The translations under genes were made by a program, and so were the position numbers. Below the pieces are notes generated by a model that was not told where the DNA came from, made no database searches, and saw only the letters and a list, made by a program, of their open reading frames with translations. This document shows positions 25,344 to 33,870 of a stretch of 64,000 bases of DNA, piece after piece. The first letter of the stretch is position 1; each line of letters begins with the position of its first letter. The stretch is from Chryseobacterium indologenes (lineage in GTDB: Bacteria; Bacteroidota; Bacteroidia; Flavobacteriales; Weeksellaceae), in contig NZ_LJOD01000007.1 of assembly GCF_001295265.1 (NCBI RefSeq), forward strand, positions 1 to 64,000. The letters are read 5' to 3'.

Positions 25344-25802
25344 TTATTTAAATATCTCTTCTAAACGATTATGCGCCGTATTAATACCCTGGGCGAATGG
25401 CATTTTCAGGTGCTGGTCTCTGAAATCTACAGATCGGTAAATAGTCTGGATCGTAATTTTGCTGGTGTTATCCGTTAATTTTTCAAATTCTAAAAACTCA
25501 AGCTGTACAGGGAAAGGGGTGTTTTCCATCTGAAAAGTCCGTATAATTTTTTCATTCTGAACAATATCATGAATGGTTCCATTGGCACTGAACACGACAT
25601 CACCCTGAGGATTTAAGGTTTCAAAACGGTAACTTCCATGCTGTTGGTTTTCAAATTTGGTTACTTTTGTTCCCATCCATTGTTCGAAAAGCTCAGCTTC
25701 TGTGTAGGCTTTGAAAAGAAGTTCAACGGGAAGATCAAATTCCCTGATGATGAAAATCTCCTGTTTTCCGTCTTCTGCGTGGATTTTTGTTTTAAGTTCC
25801 AT
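25344..25802 (-). CDS. SRPBCC/AHSA1 domain protein
   Basis: A 152-residue START-like protein of the AHSA1 group. The entry EIFIIREFDLPVELLFKAYTEAELFEQWMG is the standard start of the fold, and the last helix DQHLKMPFAQGINTAHNRLEEIF is also typical. Such proteins bind small hydrophobic ligands in a deep pocket. They are very often encoded right after ArsR-type regulators, as here (63 bases downstream of the regulator). Confidence 0.85.
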   Translation of the reverse strand: MELKTKIHAEDGKQEIFIIREFDLPVELLFKAYTEAELFEQWMGTKVTKFENQQHGSYRFETLNPQGDVVFSANGTIHDIVQNEKIIRTFQMENTPFPVQLEFLEFEKLTDNTSKITIQTIYRSVDFRDQHLKMPFAQGINTAHNRLEEIFK

Positions 25803-25865
25803 GGTATATTTTGAGTTTGAGGGTTTTAGATTGATACTATCTGATGTCTATTAGCCATTCAGCTT

Positions 25866-26198
25866 TTATCTCTTATTATTCATATTCTGGTATGCTTTCA
25901 TCACGTTTTCCAGTTTATTGAATTTCTCGTCCCACATTTTGCGGAACGGCTCTATGAAGTCGGCAATTTCTTTCATCTTATCGGGATTGAGGTGATAAAT
26001 AATTTCACGGCCGTTTTGTTCAGATCTCAGCAGCTCACATTCTGTAAGGATCTGAAGATGTCTTGAAACGGTAGGCCTCGCGGTATCGAAATTAGATGCA
26101 ATGACCCCGGCAGTCATAGATTGGGCAGCCACCAGCACTAATATGGATCTTCTGGTAGGATCTGCGATTGCCTGAAATACATCTCTTCTTAAATTCAT
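25866..26198 (-). CDS. ArsR/SmtB family winged-helix transcriptional repressor
   Basis: A 110-residue regulator that begins [20 protein letters not shown], followed by the recognition region [33 protein letters not shown]. No CVC metal motif is present in the recognition helix region, so this belongs to the non-metal group commonly fused by operon to AHSA1 proteins, and the inducer is unknown. It heads a five-gene operon running to 23645. Two 18-bp palindromes flank its promoter, which strongly suggests autoregulation. Confidence 0.9.
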   Translation of the reverse strand: MNLRRDVFQAIADPTRRSILVLVAAQSMTAGVIASNFDTARPTVSRHLQILTECELLRSEQNGREIIYHLNPDKMKEIADFIEPFRKMWDEKFNKLENVMKAYQNMNNKR

Positions 26199-26200
26199 TA

Positions 26201-26247
26201 TGTAGTTATTTGACTACAAATATATGTGTAGTTATTTAGCTACACAA
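26201..26247 (-). promoter_or_regulatory. Promoter framed by two ArsR operators
   Basis: Two palindromes of the form TGTAG-N8-CTACA lie at 26201-26218 and 26227-26244, 26 bp apart. On the minus strand the -33 TTG (26245-26247) and -7 TATATTTG (26217-26224) are spaced by 20 bases. The second palindrome fills the spacer exactly. The first covers the expected transcription start and leader, three bases before the ATG. Confidence 0.85.
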
Positions 26248-26275
26248 ATTTTTTAACTAAAATTTTCATTTCCAT

Positions 26276-26320
26276 AAAAAAAACAGCTCAAAATGTATGC
26301 AGAATACTTTTGAGCTGTTT
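26276..26320 (-). terminator. Terminator of the prc-type gene
   Basis: AAACAGCTCAAAA and TTTTGAGCTGTTT form a 13-bp stem. On the minus strand it is followed by a T run, 20 bases past the stop codon. Confidence 0.95.
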
Positions 26321-26339
26321 ATAATTTTAAGAAGCCTGT

Positions 26340-28457
26340 TTAAGATCTTTTAATATCTCCAATAATGTTTATTGCTTCCTGTAGGTACAAATCTTTTTGC
26401 AGGTTTTTAACCCATACTTCTGATTTATTTTTGAATGCGGCATCATTTTTTTCCCTTTCAATATCCTTTGGATACATTGTAAATTTAAGACCGCTTTCTA
26501 AGGTATTTAAAGATTTGAATTTTTCAGTCTGGATTTTTCTCTCCTTCATAAGATCATTGAATTTCCGGATATTCAGAGGAACTGTTTTTTCTTTATCCTG
26601 ATTTTCTCTCCATTGGGCATATTCAAGTAATAACTGATAATTATTATTTTTAGCGATCCTTTCTGTACTTAGTTTCTGTAAAGCCTGAATATTGAAAAGA
26701 GCCTGCCTGCTGAAATTTGTTCCCGGTATTTTATCCCAGGCTAATGCAAAATCATTATATTTTTCACCTACTTCGGCATAGGAAAGCATATCTTTCATAG
26801 GAATATCCGAGCTAACTCCTTTTCTTTGTGTAGACTCTCCGGTGATTCTGTAATATTTCTGAATAGTTAATTTTATAGCGCCAAAGTCTTCCTGAGTATT
26901 CAGAAACTTGTTCAGATCTACAAACACCTGCACGGTTCCTTTTCCAAAAGATACGGGAGAACCCATGATTACTGCTCTTCCATAATCCTGCATAACACCG
27001 GATAAAATTTCTGCGGCAGAGGCTGAAAATTCATTCTGCAGAATCACAAGCGGGCCGTTCCAGACCGGGGTTTCATTTTTATTTTTTAAGGTGGTAATCT
27101 TTTCATTTCCATCTTTTACCTGTACATAAGGACCTGCATTCATAAAAAGCCCCATAATATCACCTACTTCTGTTAAAGAACCGCCGGAATTGTCTCTGAG
27201 ATCAAGAACAATTCCCTGAATATTCTGTTCCTTAAGCTTGATAATTTCTTTTTTAATATCATCAGATGCATTTCTTCCGTCTTTATCTTCAAAGTCTGCA
27301 TTAAACTTTGGTAAATTAATCAGTCCGTATTTTTTATCGGATGCATTTATAATAATACTTTTTGCAAAAGTATCTTCAATGGCTATTTCTTCGCGGATCA
27401 TGGTTACATCTTTAATGGTTCCGTCTTTCTTCTGTACCGTTAAAGTTATGGGCGTTCCCTTTTCACCTCTAATTAATCTTATCGCTTCATTAGAAAGCAT
27501 ATCAATAACATTTACGGGATCATCATCTGGTTTAGATTTTATTTTTAAAATTTTATCACCTTCTGTCAGTTGTTTTGATTTCCAGGCTGGAGCGCCCACT
27601 GTTAAAGTGCTGATATAAAGATTTCCTTTCTTCTCCTGGATCATTGCGCCTATTCCTGTTATTTTCCCTTTGAATTCCGTATCATAATCTTCTTTTCCCT
27701 GCGGTGAATAATAGTTGGTATGGGGATCGAAAACATGAGTGTATGAATTCATATATAAAGTAAACCAATCCATTTTTTCCCTCTTCTTGAACCTCTTAAA
27801 TTTTTCTTCCAGAAAATCTTTAACATTTTCTGTGGCTTTTTTAATTTTCTGGTCCTGACTCAGTACTTCAGGTTTATCAGTATCCGTGCTTTGGTGTATA
27901 GAGTCTTTCTTTTTGACTTCAGCTTCATTTTTACTGTTCATTGATTCTATTTCCTGCAGAATAGCGTATTTAATAAATTTTTTCCATTCATTATACAGTT
28001 CCTGTCTGGTGGCGGGGGCTTTTTTCAGTTTAGGTTCAAGGATTAATGTTTCATCTTCTTCCAGATTGATGGGTTTACTGAAAATATCCTGAGTAATCTT
28101 ATCAATTTCATTCATTCTTTGATAAAGTTTATCAACCGTAATTTTATAAAAGGTAAGATCTCCGCTATTCAGATAATCATCCAGTTTTGTTTCGTGTTTA
28201 TAGAATTCATCCATATCGGACTGGAGAAAATATTTTTGTGTAGGGTCTATCAGTTCAAAATAATGTTTATAAACATCTTTTGAATAGGCGTCATTAATAG
28301 GTTTTGGACTGTAATGCAGATAGGAAAGAATGTTCTTTGTATTTACCATAATAATCTGCATTTTTTCGTCTTCATTTTTGGGTGAACTGAAGCCGAACAT
28401 TAAAAATGTAAGTGGAAGCAGAAGTAAAAAGTGTCCGGATTTTAAATTTTTCAACAT
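26340..28457 (-). CDS. prc: Carboxy-terminal processing (tail-specific) protease, S41 family
   Basis: A 705-residue periplasmic protease. After a signal segment (residues 8-24), a long helical N-terminal domain (about 40-230) leads to a PDZ domain (GIGAMIQEKKGNLYISTL, GAPAWKSKQLTEGDKIL) and the S41 catalytic domain. The latter holds LDLRDNSGGSLTEV, the nucleophile in FSASAAEILSGV near residue 479 and the general-base lysine in SFGKGTVQ near 504. The Ser-Lys spacing of about 25 equals that of E. coli Prc. A C-terminal DUF3340-like helical part follows. It degrades or trims envelope proteins. Monocistronic. Confidence 0.95.
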   Translation of the reverse strand: MLKNLKSGHFLLLLPLTFLMFGFSSPKNEDEKMQIIMVNTKNILSYLHYSPKPINDAYSKDVYKHYFELIDPTQKYFLQSDMDEFYKHETKLDDYLNSGDLTFYKITVDKLYQRMNEIDKITQDIFSKPINLEEDETLILEPKLKKAPATRQELYNEWKKFIKYAILQEIESMNSKNEAEVKKKDSIHQSTDTDKPEVLSQDQKIKKATENVKDFLEEKFKRFKKREKMDWFTLYMNSYTHVFDPHTNYYSPQGKEDYDTEFKGKITGIGAMIQEKKGNLYISTLTVGAPAWKSKQLTEGDKILKIKSKPDDDPVNVIDMLSNEAIRLIRGEKGTPITLTVQKKDGTIKDVTMIREEIAIEDTFAKSIIINASDKKYGLINLPKFNADFEDKDGRNASDDIKKEIIKLKEQNIQGIVLDLRDNSGGSLTEVGDIMGLFMNAGPYVQVKDGNEKITTLKNKNETPVWNGPLVILQNEFSASAAEILSGVMQDYGRAVIMGSPVSFGKGTVQVFVDLNKFLNTQEDFGAIKLTIQKYYRITGESTQRKGVSSDIPMKDMLSYAEVGEKYNDFALAWDKIPGTNFSRQALFNIQALQKLSTERIAKNNNYQLLLEYAQWRENQDKEKTVPLNIRKFNDLMKERKIQTEKFKSLNTLESGLKFTMYPKDIEREKNDAAFKNKSEVWVKNLQKDLYLQEAINIIGDIKRS

Positions 28458-28968
28458 AAATCTAATGGTGTTTTTTAACAGAGAATTGTAGTTAATTTAC
28501 GTTAACCTTATTGGTCTATTAGCTTTTATTTTATTATCAATTGAAAATAGAGTTTCATCGGGATTTTTAATATGTTTTAGATAAAAATCATGTGAATGTA
28601 AGAAAAAAATATTGATCTGAATGAAAAGCAGTTTTTTGGTAGATTAAGATTTAAAAAAAAGCTTTACTGAAGGCTTTAGTCATTATTATTTCTTTGCTAA
28701 ACCAAGTAGAAAAATCAGCTAAAAAAGTAGTATTAATATCAATTAATGTGATACTTTCTAGGTGCCATTTTCATCAACATAATGTTCTGAATTGATACAT
28801 CTATAAATAAAAACGGAATTAATCTGAATTTCAGAATAAATCTCAAAAATAAATGCTTTTATACGAAAAAACGTTTAGAAGCTCATATACGGCGTTCTTT
28901 TTCATCCTGTAACTATGCTATTTACCTGAAAAAAAAGGGGCTATATGGGAGAGAATATTTTTCGGGTT
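28458..28968. other. Long AT-rich intergenic region without recognised content
   Basis: About 510 bases between the start of the prc-type gene and the end of the VOC gene. No open frame of credible composition, no strong terminator and no known RNA was found. Only short AT-rich palindromes are visible, such as CTGAATTTCAG near 28826. A small transcript cannot be excluded. Confidence 0.3.
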
Positions 28969-29364
28969 TTACATATGAAATACATTAAATTTATGCCCAT
29001 CCGGGTCTGCAAAAACAAAGCCGTAATAATGCGGACCAAAGCTTTCCGGCGGCGAAATAATTGTTCCTCCTGCCTTTTTAACTTCTTCCGCCCATTGATC
29101 GGCCTGATCTGAACTTTCAGCTGAAAGGGTGAAGATTATTTCGTTGACAGTCCTGGAGTCACCAAATTTCATCATTTTCAGGTTGTTTTCTATAACTTCT
29201 TTCAGAAAGAAATGAATAACAAAATCTTGTTCGCCAAAGAAAAAGCTTACCAGCTCATTAGAACTGTGCGGATTGTTGGGTTTAAACCCAAGACGGGTAT
29301 AAAATTTCTGTGTGCGGTCCAGATCGGCTACAGCCAGATTGGCCCAGATCATTTTAGGTTTCAT
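28969..29364 (-). CDS. VOC (glyoxalase/dioxygenase fold) protein
   Basis: A 131-residue protein. It begins KMIWANLAVADLDRTQKFYTRLGFKPN, the standard first half-motif of the vicinal oxygen chelate fold, and ends GGTIISPPESFGPHYYGFVFADPDGHKFNVFHM, the second half. His/Glu metal ligands are not complete in a way that fixes a substrate, and the form is close to the bleomycin-resistance/predicted lactoylglutathione-lyase group. Transcribed alone; a TACCTTTA sequence at 29388-29395 (minus) may be its -7 box. Confidence 0.85.
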   Translation of the reverse strand: MKPKMIWANLAVADLDRTQKFYTRLGFKPNNPHSSNELVSFFFGEQDFVIHFFLKEVIENNLKMMKFGDSRTVNEIIFTLSAESSDQADQWAEEVKKAGGTIISPPESFGPHYYGFVFADPDGHKFNVFHM

Positions 29365-29532
29365 ATTATTTTATTTTTTGATTATAATAAAGGTATTTCA
29401 TTTCATCAGGATAGAACTTGTCATGGGATAAGTTTTTGTAATTTTATCGGCAGAAGGCACTAGATTACGAACAGTTTCCTTTAGAGTAATTTAACATAAT
29501 ATTCGGATTAATAAAGAAGAAACAGGAAAAAT

Positions 29533-30057
29533 ATGAAATTAAGGAAGGAAATAGAGCCAGATTTTGAAACGGCAGAAAAACTGTATCCGGATGTTTTGAA
29601 GCTTATTTCAGAATATGCAGCATATTGTGATGAGCATGGAGATGAAGGTTGCGTTGAATATAAAAATCTGGAAAACAAACTTCATAGAATAACGGGTAAA
29701 GATATGTCATTATTTAACCTTTGGGAATGGTGGGAAGGCAGTGGAGCTGAAAACCTGGCTTTCGACATATGCCTGCCGGATCCTTACAAGGTTGAACATC
29801 TCACCAAAAGTGAGCTGGCTGAAGTTGTGAAACGGATGAAAACCTTTGAAATTCCGGATTTGGAGGATGAATCCTTCAGGTCGCTGTTTTACAATTATAC
29901 ATGTTTTGGAAGCGATTATTATCCCGGATTTTTAAAAGCAAACTGTAAGGCTTATAATATCAGTCTGTTTCAGAGACATAAAAATAAAGACGGAGAATAT
30001 TTCGAATACAGTGAGGAAGACATAACAGACCATCTTTGGAACGGAGGTATGATTTAA
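29533..30057 (+). CDS. Unrecognised acidic soluble protein
   Basis: A 174-residue acidic protein without signal peptide or membrane segment. Visible features are ISEYAAYCDEHGDEGCVEY, a tryptophan-rich LFNLWEWWEGSG at about 63-74, and a C-terminal SDYYPGFLKANCKAYNISLFQRHKNKDGEYFEYSEEDITDHLWNGG. I do not recognise a family. The ATG at 29533 follows an AT-rich, purine-rich leader. The gene stands alone between the VOC gene and the convergent restriction endonuclease. Coding is supported by composition and the absence of a competing frame. Confidence 0.55.
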   Translation: MKLRKEIEPDFETAEKLYPDVLKLISEYAAYCDEHGDEGCVEYKNLENKLHRITGKDMSLFNLWEWWEGSGAENLAFDICLPDPYKVEHLTKSELAEVVKRMKTFEIPDLEDESFRSLFYNYTCFGSDYYPGFLKANCKAYNISLFQRHKNKDGEYFEYSEEDITDHLWNGGMI

Positions 30058-30133
30058 TATTCTTCAGCCCTGATCTGATAAATAATCGAAAAGGGCAGGG
30101 GCTATTAGTAATCCTGTTTAAATTAAAAAACTC

Positions 30134-31813
30134 CTATTGATTCAGCCAGTTTAAAGCTTCTTTTGTTATGGCATTATACCAATCTGTTTCGTTGTCCAGA
30201 GTGTTGGCTAATTCGTTGGAGCGTTCAAAAAAACGTTGAACATGCTGTGGTTCCGGAATATAATGCGCTTTATGTGAATCTTCAACCATCTTTAAAAATA
30301 TATTCAATGGAAGGGGAATGATGGTAGACGTACCTCCATAATAGGTAATATTCATTCTGTGTAATGCGTAAAAATGTGCAATGCAGGCTTCATTTATTTT
30401 TGGAGCAATAAAAAGGCAGTAGGCGGGTTTATTGATTTCGCGTTTTAATTTTGCAAGATGCCGGGTTACTGGTTCACCTTCTGTTTCATATTGCCGCTGG
30501 CCGCTTTGCATGGTAACTTCTACGGTTAACCCAAAACTTTCGTAATCACAGACAATATCTGCCATATTTCCCTGGGCAGTAGACATAGGATTACCGAAAT
30601 CGTCAAATTTTAAATTCGCTTTAATATGGCCACCATCCAGCATTGTCATAGCCCGCCATGTGTTCCATTCCAGCATTAAAGGGGTGTCATACAATGAATT
30701 GGCAAGTATCTGTTCAAAGGTTGTACTGATGTCTTCATAAAGACGATAATCTTTTATGGCTGAAATCTGATCGGTCAGTATTTGTTCTTTTCTGCTTTCC
30801 AGCTCGTCAGCGAATATGTTTTTAAGATCCTGTAAAGTTGCGTCAGCGGGTATTGTAAATTCAGGAAATTCACTGTGAATTTTTTCTTCAAGTAATTCCC
30901 GGTTGTCAGTTAATAGGGTTGGAATCGTTGGATTTCCAAGATACTCTATATACTGTTTTTCGTTGTCAATAAAGCAGGGATTTCTATCGGTATGTTCTAA
31001 AAAATAATCCACTTCCTCCATTTTTTCAGGAACAATGGAAACTGTTCTTCCTAAATGTGAAATATTAACTAATCCGGTTGCTCTCAGATAACGGATACAG
31101 GCATCAGCATAATCCCGCATATTGCTGGCTTTTGTACTCAAAAATTTTGTTACTGAAGCATCAGCTGTTTCTCTTGTTTTTGTATTGCCGGAGCTAATTT
31201 CCGAGTGATAAATTTCTCTTAATTCCTGGTTGAGATATTCGGCACGGAATTGTTTATAATTACCTTCATTCTGCGCTTTGGCTGCTCTGAAACTATCAAT
31301 TTTCTGAGCAATTCTATCAAAATTCCGATAATCAGTTAACTGTAAACCGAATATCATCAATTCATCAAATTTCAATGATCCAAACTGTCTGATCAGCCTG
31401 AAAAGCTCCAGATAAGGTTTCACCCAAAAATCAGCAGAATTTTCGCTAGGCTTATGAAATGGGGAAGGGACCTGGAACTTAAGCAGCTGCCTTAGAAATA
31501 TTTCATCTTTCCGCCTTGAGCTGACTAGCTCTTCTCCTGCCGGCGTTAGCTGTATTGTTGGGGAAAGAACTATAAATCCAAGTGCTTTTGGGGCTCTGTT
31601 TATCCGGTCCCTGGCGCTGAATGCAGGGTCATTTGCTCCTTCTCCGTTGAAAAAATTTTCCTCCTTCAACAGTTCCATAAATTCTCTCTGCGTCTCTACA
31701 TTCCATTTTTGTCCTGCAAAATGAGTATTTAATAACTCAATTTCAGGAATCATTTTGCCAGGAGTTCGAGGAGAAGTTGTAACGAATATTACTTTACTGT
31801 TGATGCTTGCCAT
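30134..31813 (-). CDS. AlwI family type II (IIS) restriction endonuclease
   Basis: A 559-residue endonuclease. The N-terminus VIFVTTSPRTPGKMIPEIELLNTHFAGQKWN is the hallmark of the AlwI family, whose founding enzyme cuts beside GGATC. The C-terminal third has MADIVCDYESFGLTVEVTMQSGQRQYETEGEP (about residues 415-446), where Asp and Glu in strand-like segments are the likely catalytic acids of a nuclease core. It is the third gene of a C-M-R operon, six bases after the methyltransferase gene. The specificity is inferred from family and from the Dam-like partner, not shown. Confidence 0.85.
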   Translation of the reverse strand: MASINSKVIFVTTSPRTPGKMIPEIELLNTHFAGQKWNVETQREFMELLKEENFFNGEGANDPAFSARDRINRAPKALGFIVLSPTIQLTPAGEELVSSRRKDEIFLRQLLKFQVPSPFHKPSENSADFWVKPYLELFRLIRQFGSLKFDELMIFGLQLTDYRNFDRIAQKIDSFRAAKAQNEGNYKQFRAEYLNQELREIYHSEISSGNTKTRETADASVTKFLSTKASNMRDYADACIRYLRATGLVNISHLGRTVSIVPEKMEEVDYFLEHTDRNPCFIDNEKQYIEYLGNPTIPTLLTDNRELLEEKIHSEFPEFTIPADATLQDLKNIFADELESRKEQILTDQISAIKDYRLYEDISTTFEQILANSLYDTPLMLEWNTWRAMTMLDGGHIKANLKFDDFGNPMSTAQGNMADIVCDYESFGLTVEVTMQSGQRQYETEGEPVTRHLAKLKREINKPAYCLFIAPKINEACIAHFYALHRMNITYYGGTSTIIPLPLNIFLKMVEDSHKAHYIPEPQHVQRFFERSNELANTLDNETDWYNAITKEALNWLNQ

Positions 31814-31819
31814 AGAAAG

Positions 31820-32731
31820 TTAGAGCGTTAATTCTTTATTTAATTTTAATGTTGCAGCCTGTTGCTCAGCAATGTTTCCATAATTGGAAATTAAAATGTG
31901 GGAAGCTGAAGTCTTGAAACGGTTCCGGATGTTTACAGCATATGATTTCCCGTATTCATCCACAATCATATCTCCGTATAGCTTTTCGGTTAACGGGGTC
32001 CGGCCAATCACCATCAATGCTTTGCATTTTAACTTTTTGTATGCCTTAGCCAATTCGGTGTGATTTTTTTCATCAAATCCTCCGTCCTTATATTCTACAT
32101 TTCCATAATCGGAAAAAGTACAGTCGTAGGGAGGATCCAGAAACATAAAATCATCTTCATCCGCCATTTCAAAAATAGCCTGATAATCAAGATTATATAT
32201 ATCTGTATTCTTCAGCAACTGGCTGTGAGCTTCTGTTACCAGCGAGGTATTAAAATTGACATATCTGCCATAAGGAACATTAAATTCTCCTCTCGAGTTG
32301 TAGCGGATCATACCTGAATAGGCTGTTTTATTGATAAAAAAGTACAGTAAAGCATCTGAATATCTTTTTTCTGCCAGATCATTAAACATATCTCTAAGCT
32401 GGTAATAAAGCGCTTCGTTATGATCTGTAACCCTTTCAGTGGGAGTTAAAGCTTTTAATTCTTCAAATTGTTTCCTGTTCGCGCGGTAGATAGCCTCAAT
32501 TTCTGAAAGTTCGCGTTGTAAAGTCTTAAAATCCGTTCTTACGCCTTCATAAAATGTCATCAGCTTTGAGTTGATATCATTAATGATAGCTTTTTTGGGC
32601 TCCAGATGGAAAAACAGGGCTCCGCCGCCAAAAAAAGGTTCAATGTAGCGGCCGTTAAATTCCGGAATATGTTTTTTTAAGTGTGGAATTTCCTTTGATT
32701 TTCCGCCTCTATATTTTACTAATGGTTTCAT
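31820..32731 (-). CDS. DNA adenine methyltransferase (Dam family, alpha class) of the R-M system
   Basis: A 303-residue N6-adenine methyltransferase. KYRGGKSKEIPHL at 6-18 and EPFFGGGALFFHL at 31-43 (motif I) precede FLDPPYDCTF (motif IV, DPPY near 198-201), the alpha-class order. It should protect host sites; a Dam-type GATC enzyme would cover both strands of GGATC, so one methyltransferase suffices. I chose ATG 32731. A longer frame to 32953 would overlap most of the upstream regulator and lacks family similarity there. The chosen start overlaps the regulator gene by 23 bases. Confidence 0.9.
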   Translation of the reverse strand: MKPLVKYRGGKSKEIPHLKKHIPEFNGRYIEPFFGGGALFFHLEPKKAIINDINSKLMTFYEGVRTDFKTLQRELSEIEAIYRANRKQFEELKALTPTERVTDHNEALYYQLRDMFNDLAEKRYSDALLYFFINKTAYSGMIRYNSRGEFNVPYGRYVNFNTSLVTEAHSQLLKNTDIYNLDYQAIFEMADEDDFMFLDPPYDCTFSDYGNVEYKDGGFDEKNHTELAKAYKKLKCKALMVIGRTPLTEKLYGDMIVDEYGKSYAVNIRNRFKTSASHILISNYGNIAEQQAATLKLNKELTL

Positions 32732-33038
32732 GTTTTGTTTTAGAATGTTGGTAAATAGCGATGTTTTCAGCCACAACACTAAGAATTTGTGCTGCTTCAT
32801 CTTCTTCGGCAATAATGTTGTAAACTTTGTCTGCTGACCACAATCGTAGGAGTTCTTTTGCATCAGCCTGGAGTAAGTTTGCGAGAACGATAACCTGTCC
32901 GCGCTTTGCCTGTCTGTCGCCTTTTTCGATTTTACAATAGGTTGCTGTGTCAATTTCCAAAATGGAAGCTAACTGTCTTTGGGGAATGTGTTTTTGCTCC
33001 CTAAGCATTCTGAGTTTGGAACCAAATATACTTGACAT
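32709..33038 (-). CDS. Controller (C) protein, XRE helix-turn-helix regulator of the R-M operon
   Basis: A 109-residue XRE-type regulator. The helix-turn-helix spans LRMLREQKHIPQRQLASILEIDTATYCKIEKGDRQAKRGQVIVLANLLQ (about 9-57). It is followed by a helical tail of about 50 residues. As the first gene of the operon, overlapping the methyltransferase start, it fits a controller protein that times methyltransferase and endonuclease expression. Direct repeats covering its own start support autoregulation. Confidence 0.8.
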   Translation of the reverse strand: MSSIFGSKLRMLREQKHIPQRQLASILEIDTATYCKIEKGDRQAKRGQVIVLANLLQADAKELLRLWSADKVYNIIAEEDEAAQILSVVAENIAIYQHSKTKHETISKI

Positions 33039-33068
33039 TTTTTATCTTGACATTATTTGGCAAATATA
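33031..33068 (-). promoter_or_regulatory. R-M operon promoter and controller-protein operator
   Basis: CTTGACATT occurs twice, at 33031-33039 and 33046-33054, 15 bp start to start. The first copy overlaps the ATG of the controller gene and the second lies at the expected transcription start. The -7 element TATATTTG (minus strand) is at 33061-33068. A protein bound to both repeats would block transcription and early translation. Confidence 0.65.
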
Positions 33069-33412
33069 ATGATTAATTTTTCATCTCAGGAATCTTTCGG
33101 GAGTGTAAGAATAGTATTTGTTCAGTTTTTAGGATAAATTTCAGTCTATTCTTCAGTATAAATATTTATCCTATAATTTATATTATGTTAAATTGTATTT
33201 TTTACTGAAAAGATTTTTCTTTTGAGTTTTTGGTACTATTCCTTTTTTTTATTAATTATTAGATTATTTTCAGAATCTCCTGTACGGTCCAATGTAAAGC
33301 TTAAAAATTTATATCCGATTCTCAGCGATTAGAAAATTAAAGATTCCGGAACTTAAATTTAGGGTTTGACATATTATGATCAGCGACACAAAAAAATAGT
33401 TTCTTAAAAATT
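33069..33412. other. AT-rich intergenic region
   Basis: About 340 bases of very AT-rich sequence between the R-M operon and the cysteine-rich protein gene. No gene, strong hairpin or repeat was recognised. It may include the tail of the downstream transcript of the cysteine-rich gene. Confidence 0.3.
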
Positions 33413-33745
33413 TTATTTCCCGGGTTTCTGTAAAACAATTCTTAAAAATAATAAGCCTATAATTATCAGTAAAAAAATCACCAGATAACTTTCCCATGAT
33501 TTGTTGTTCTCCGAATTTTGGGTGTCGCCATAGAAACTTTTCTTTTCAGATAAATTCACAGATGAATGATGATCTCCTCTGTCGCCGCCTCCGCAAATTC
33601 CGCAGCTGCCACCATTTTTAGCACAATGTTTACAATAATTACAGGTTTCACAGGCGCTGCAAAATTCACTGCCTGTACATTTCCCGTGTCCGTAGAAAAA
33701 TTGTATACTGAGTATCAGGGTTAAAAGTAAAAATAAAGGTCTCAT
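33413..33745 (-). CDS. CxxC-ladder cysteine-rich single-pass membrane protein
   Basis: A 110-residue protein: a signal peptide (residues 1-19, FFYG), a cysteine-rich domain with Cys 23, 29, 32, 35, 38, 41, 48 and 51, a polar His/Ser/Asp linker and a C-terminal membrane helix (about 86-105) ending RIVLQKPGK. Five successive cysteines at three-residue spacing (C29 to C41) form a ladder able to bind metal or to form stacked disulfides. I know no named family. It lies 125 bases downstream of the bacteriocin-like peptide gene on the same strand, separated by a terminator. The cysteine domain would face the periplasm or outside. Confidence 0.65.
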   Translation of the reverse strand: MRPLFLLLTLILSIQFFYGHGKCTGSEFCSACETCNYCKHCAKNGGSCGICGGGDRGDHHSSVNLSEKKSFYGDTQNSENNKSWESYLVIFLLIIIGLLFLRIVLQKPGK

Positions 33746-33814
33746 CGAATGCAGTCATGATTATATTATGTTAAAAATACAAAAAGAACTGTTTTCCTTA
33801 AATACGGGAAACCG

Positions 33815-33841
33815 TAAAAAAACCGCTCTGAAAAGAGCGGC
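33815..33841 (-). terminator. Terminator of the bacteriocin-like peptide gene
   Basis: CCGCTCT-TTTC-AGAGCGG followed by seven T on the minus strand, 29 bases past the peptide stop codon. Confidence 0.9.
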
Positions 33842-33870
33842 ATAATTTTTAATGTCAGTGCTTTTGCTTC

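Noticed and set aside
32732-32953. N-terminal extension of the methyltransferase by 74 residues
   Set aside because: It would lie inside the controller gene in another frame. The family starts at MKPLVKYRGGK, so the start at 32731 is used.
30134-33068. Restriction system as part of a mobile island
   Set aside because: No integrase, transposase, tRNA or flanking direct repeats are visible, and base composition is close to the neighbours. Recent transfer is possible but not supported by the window.
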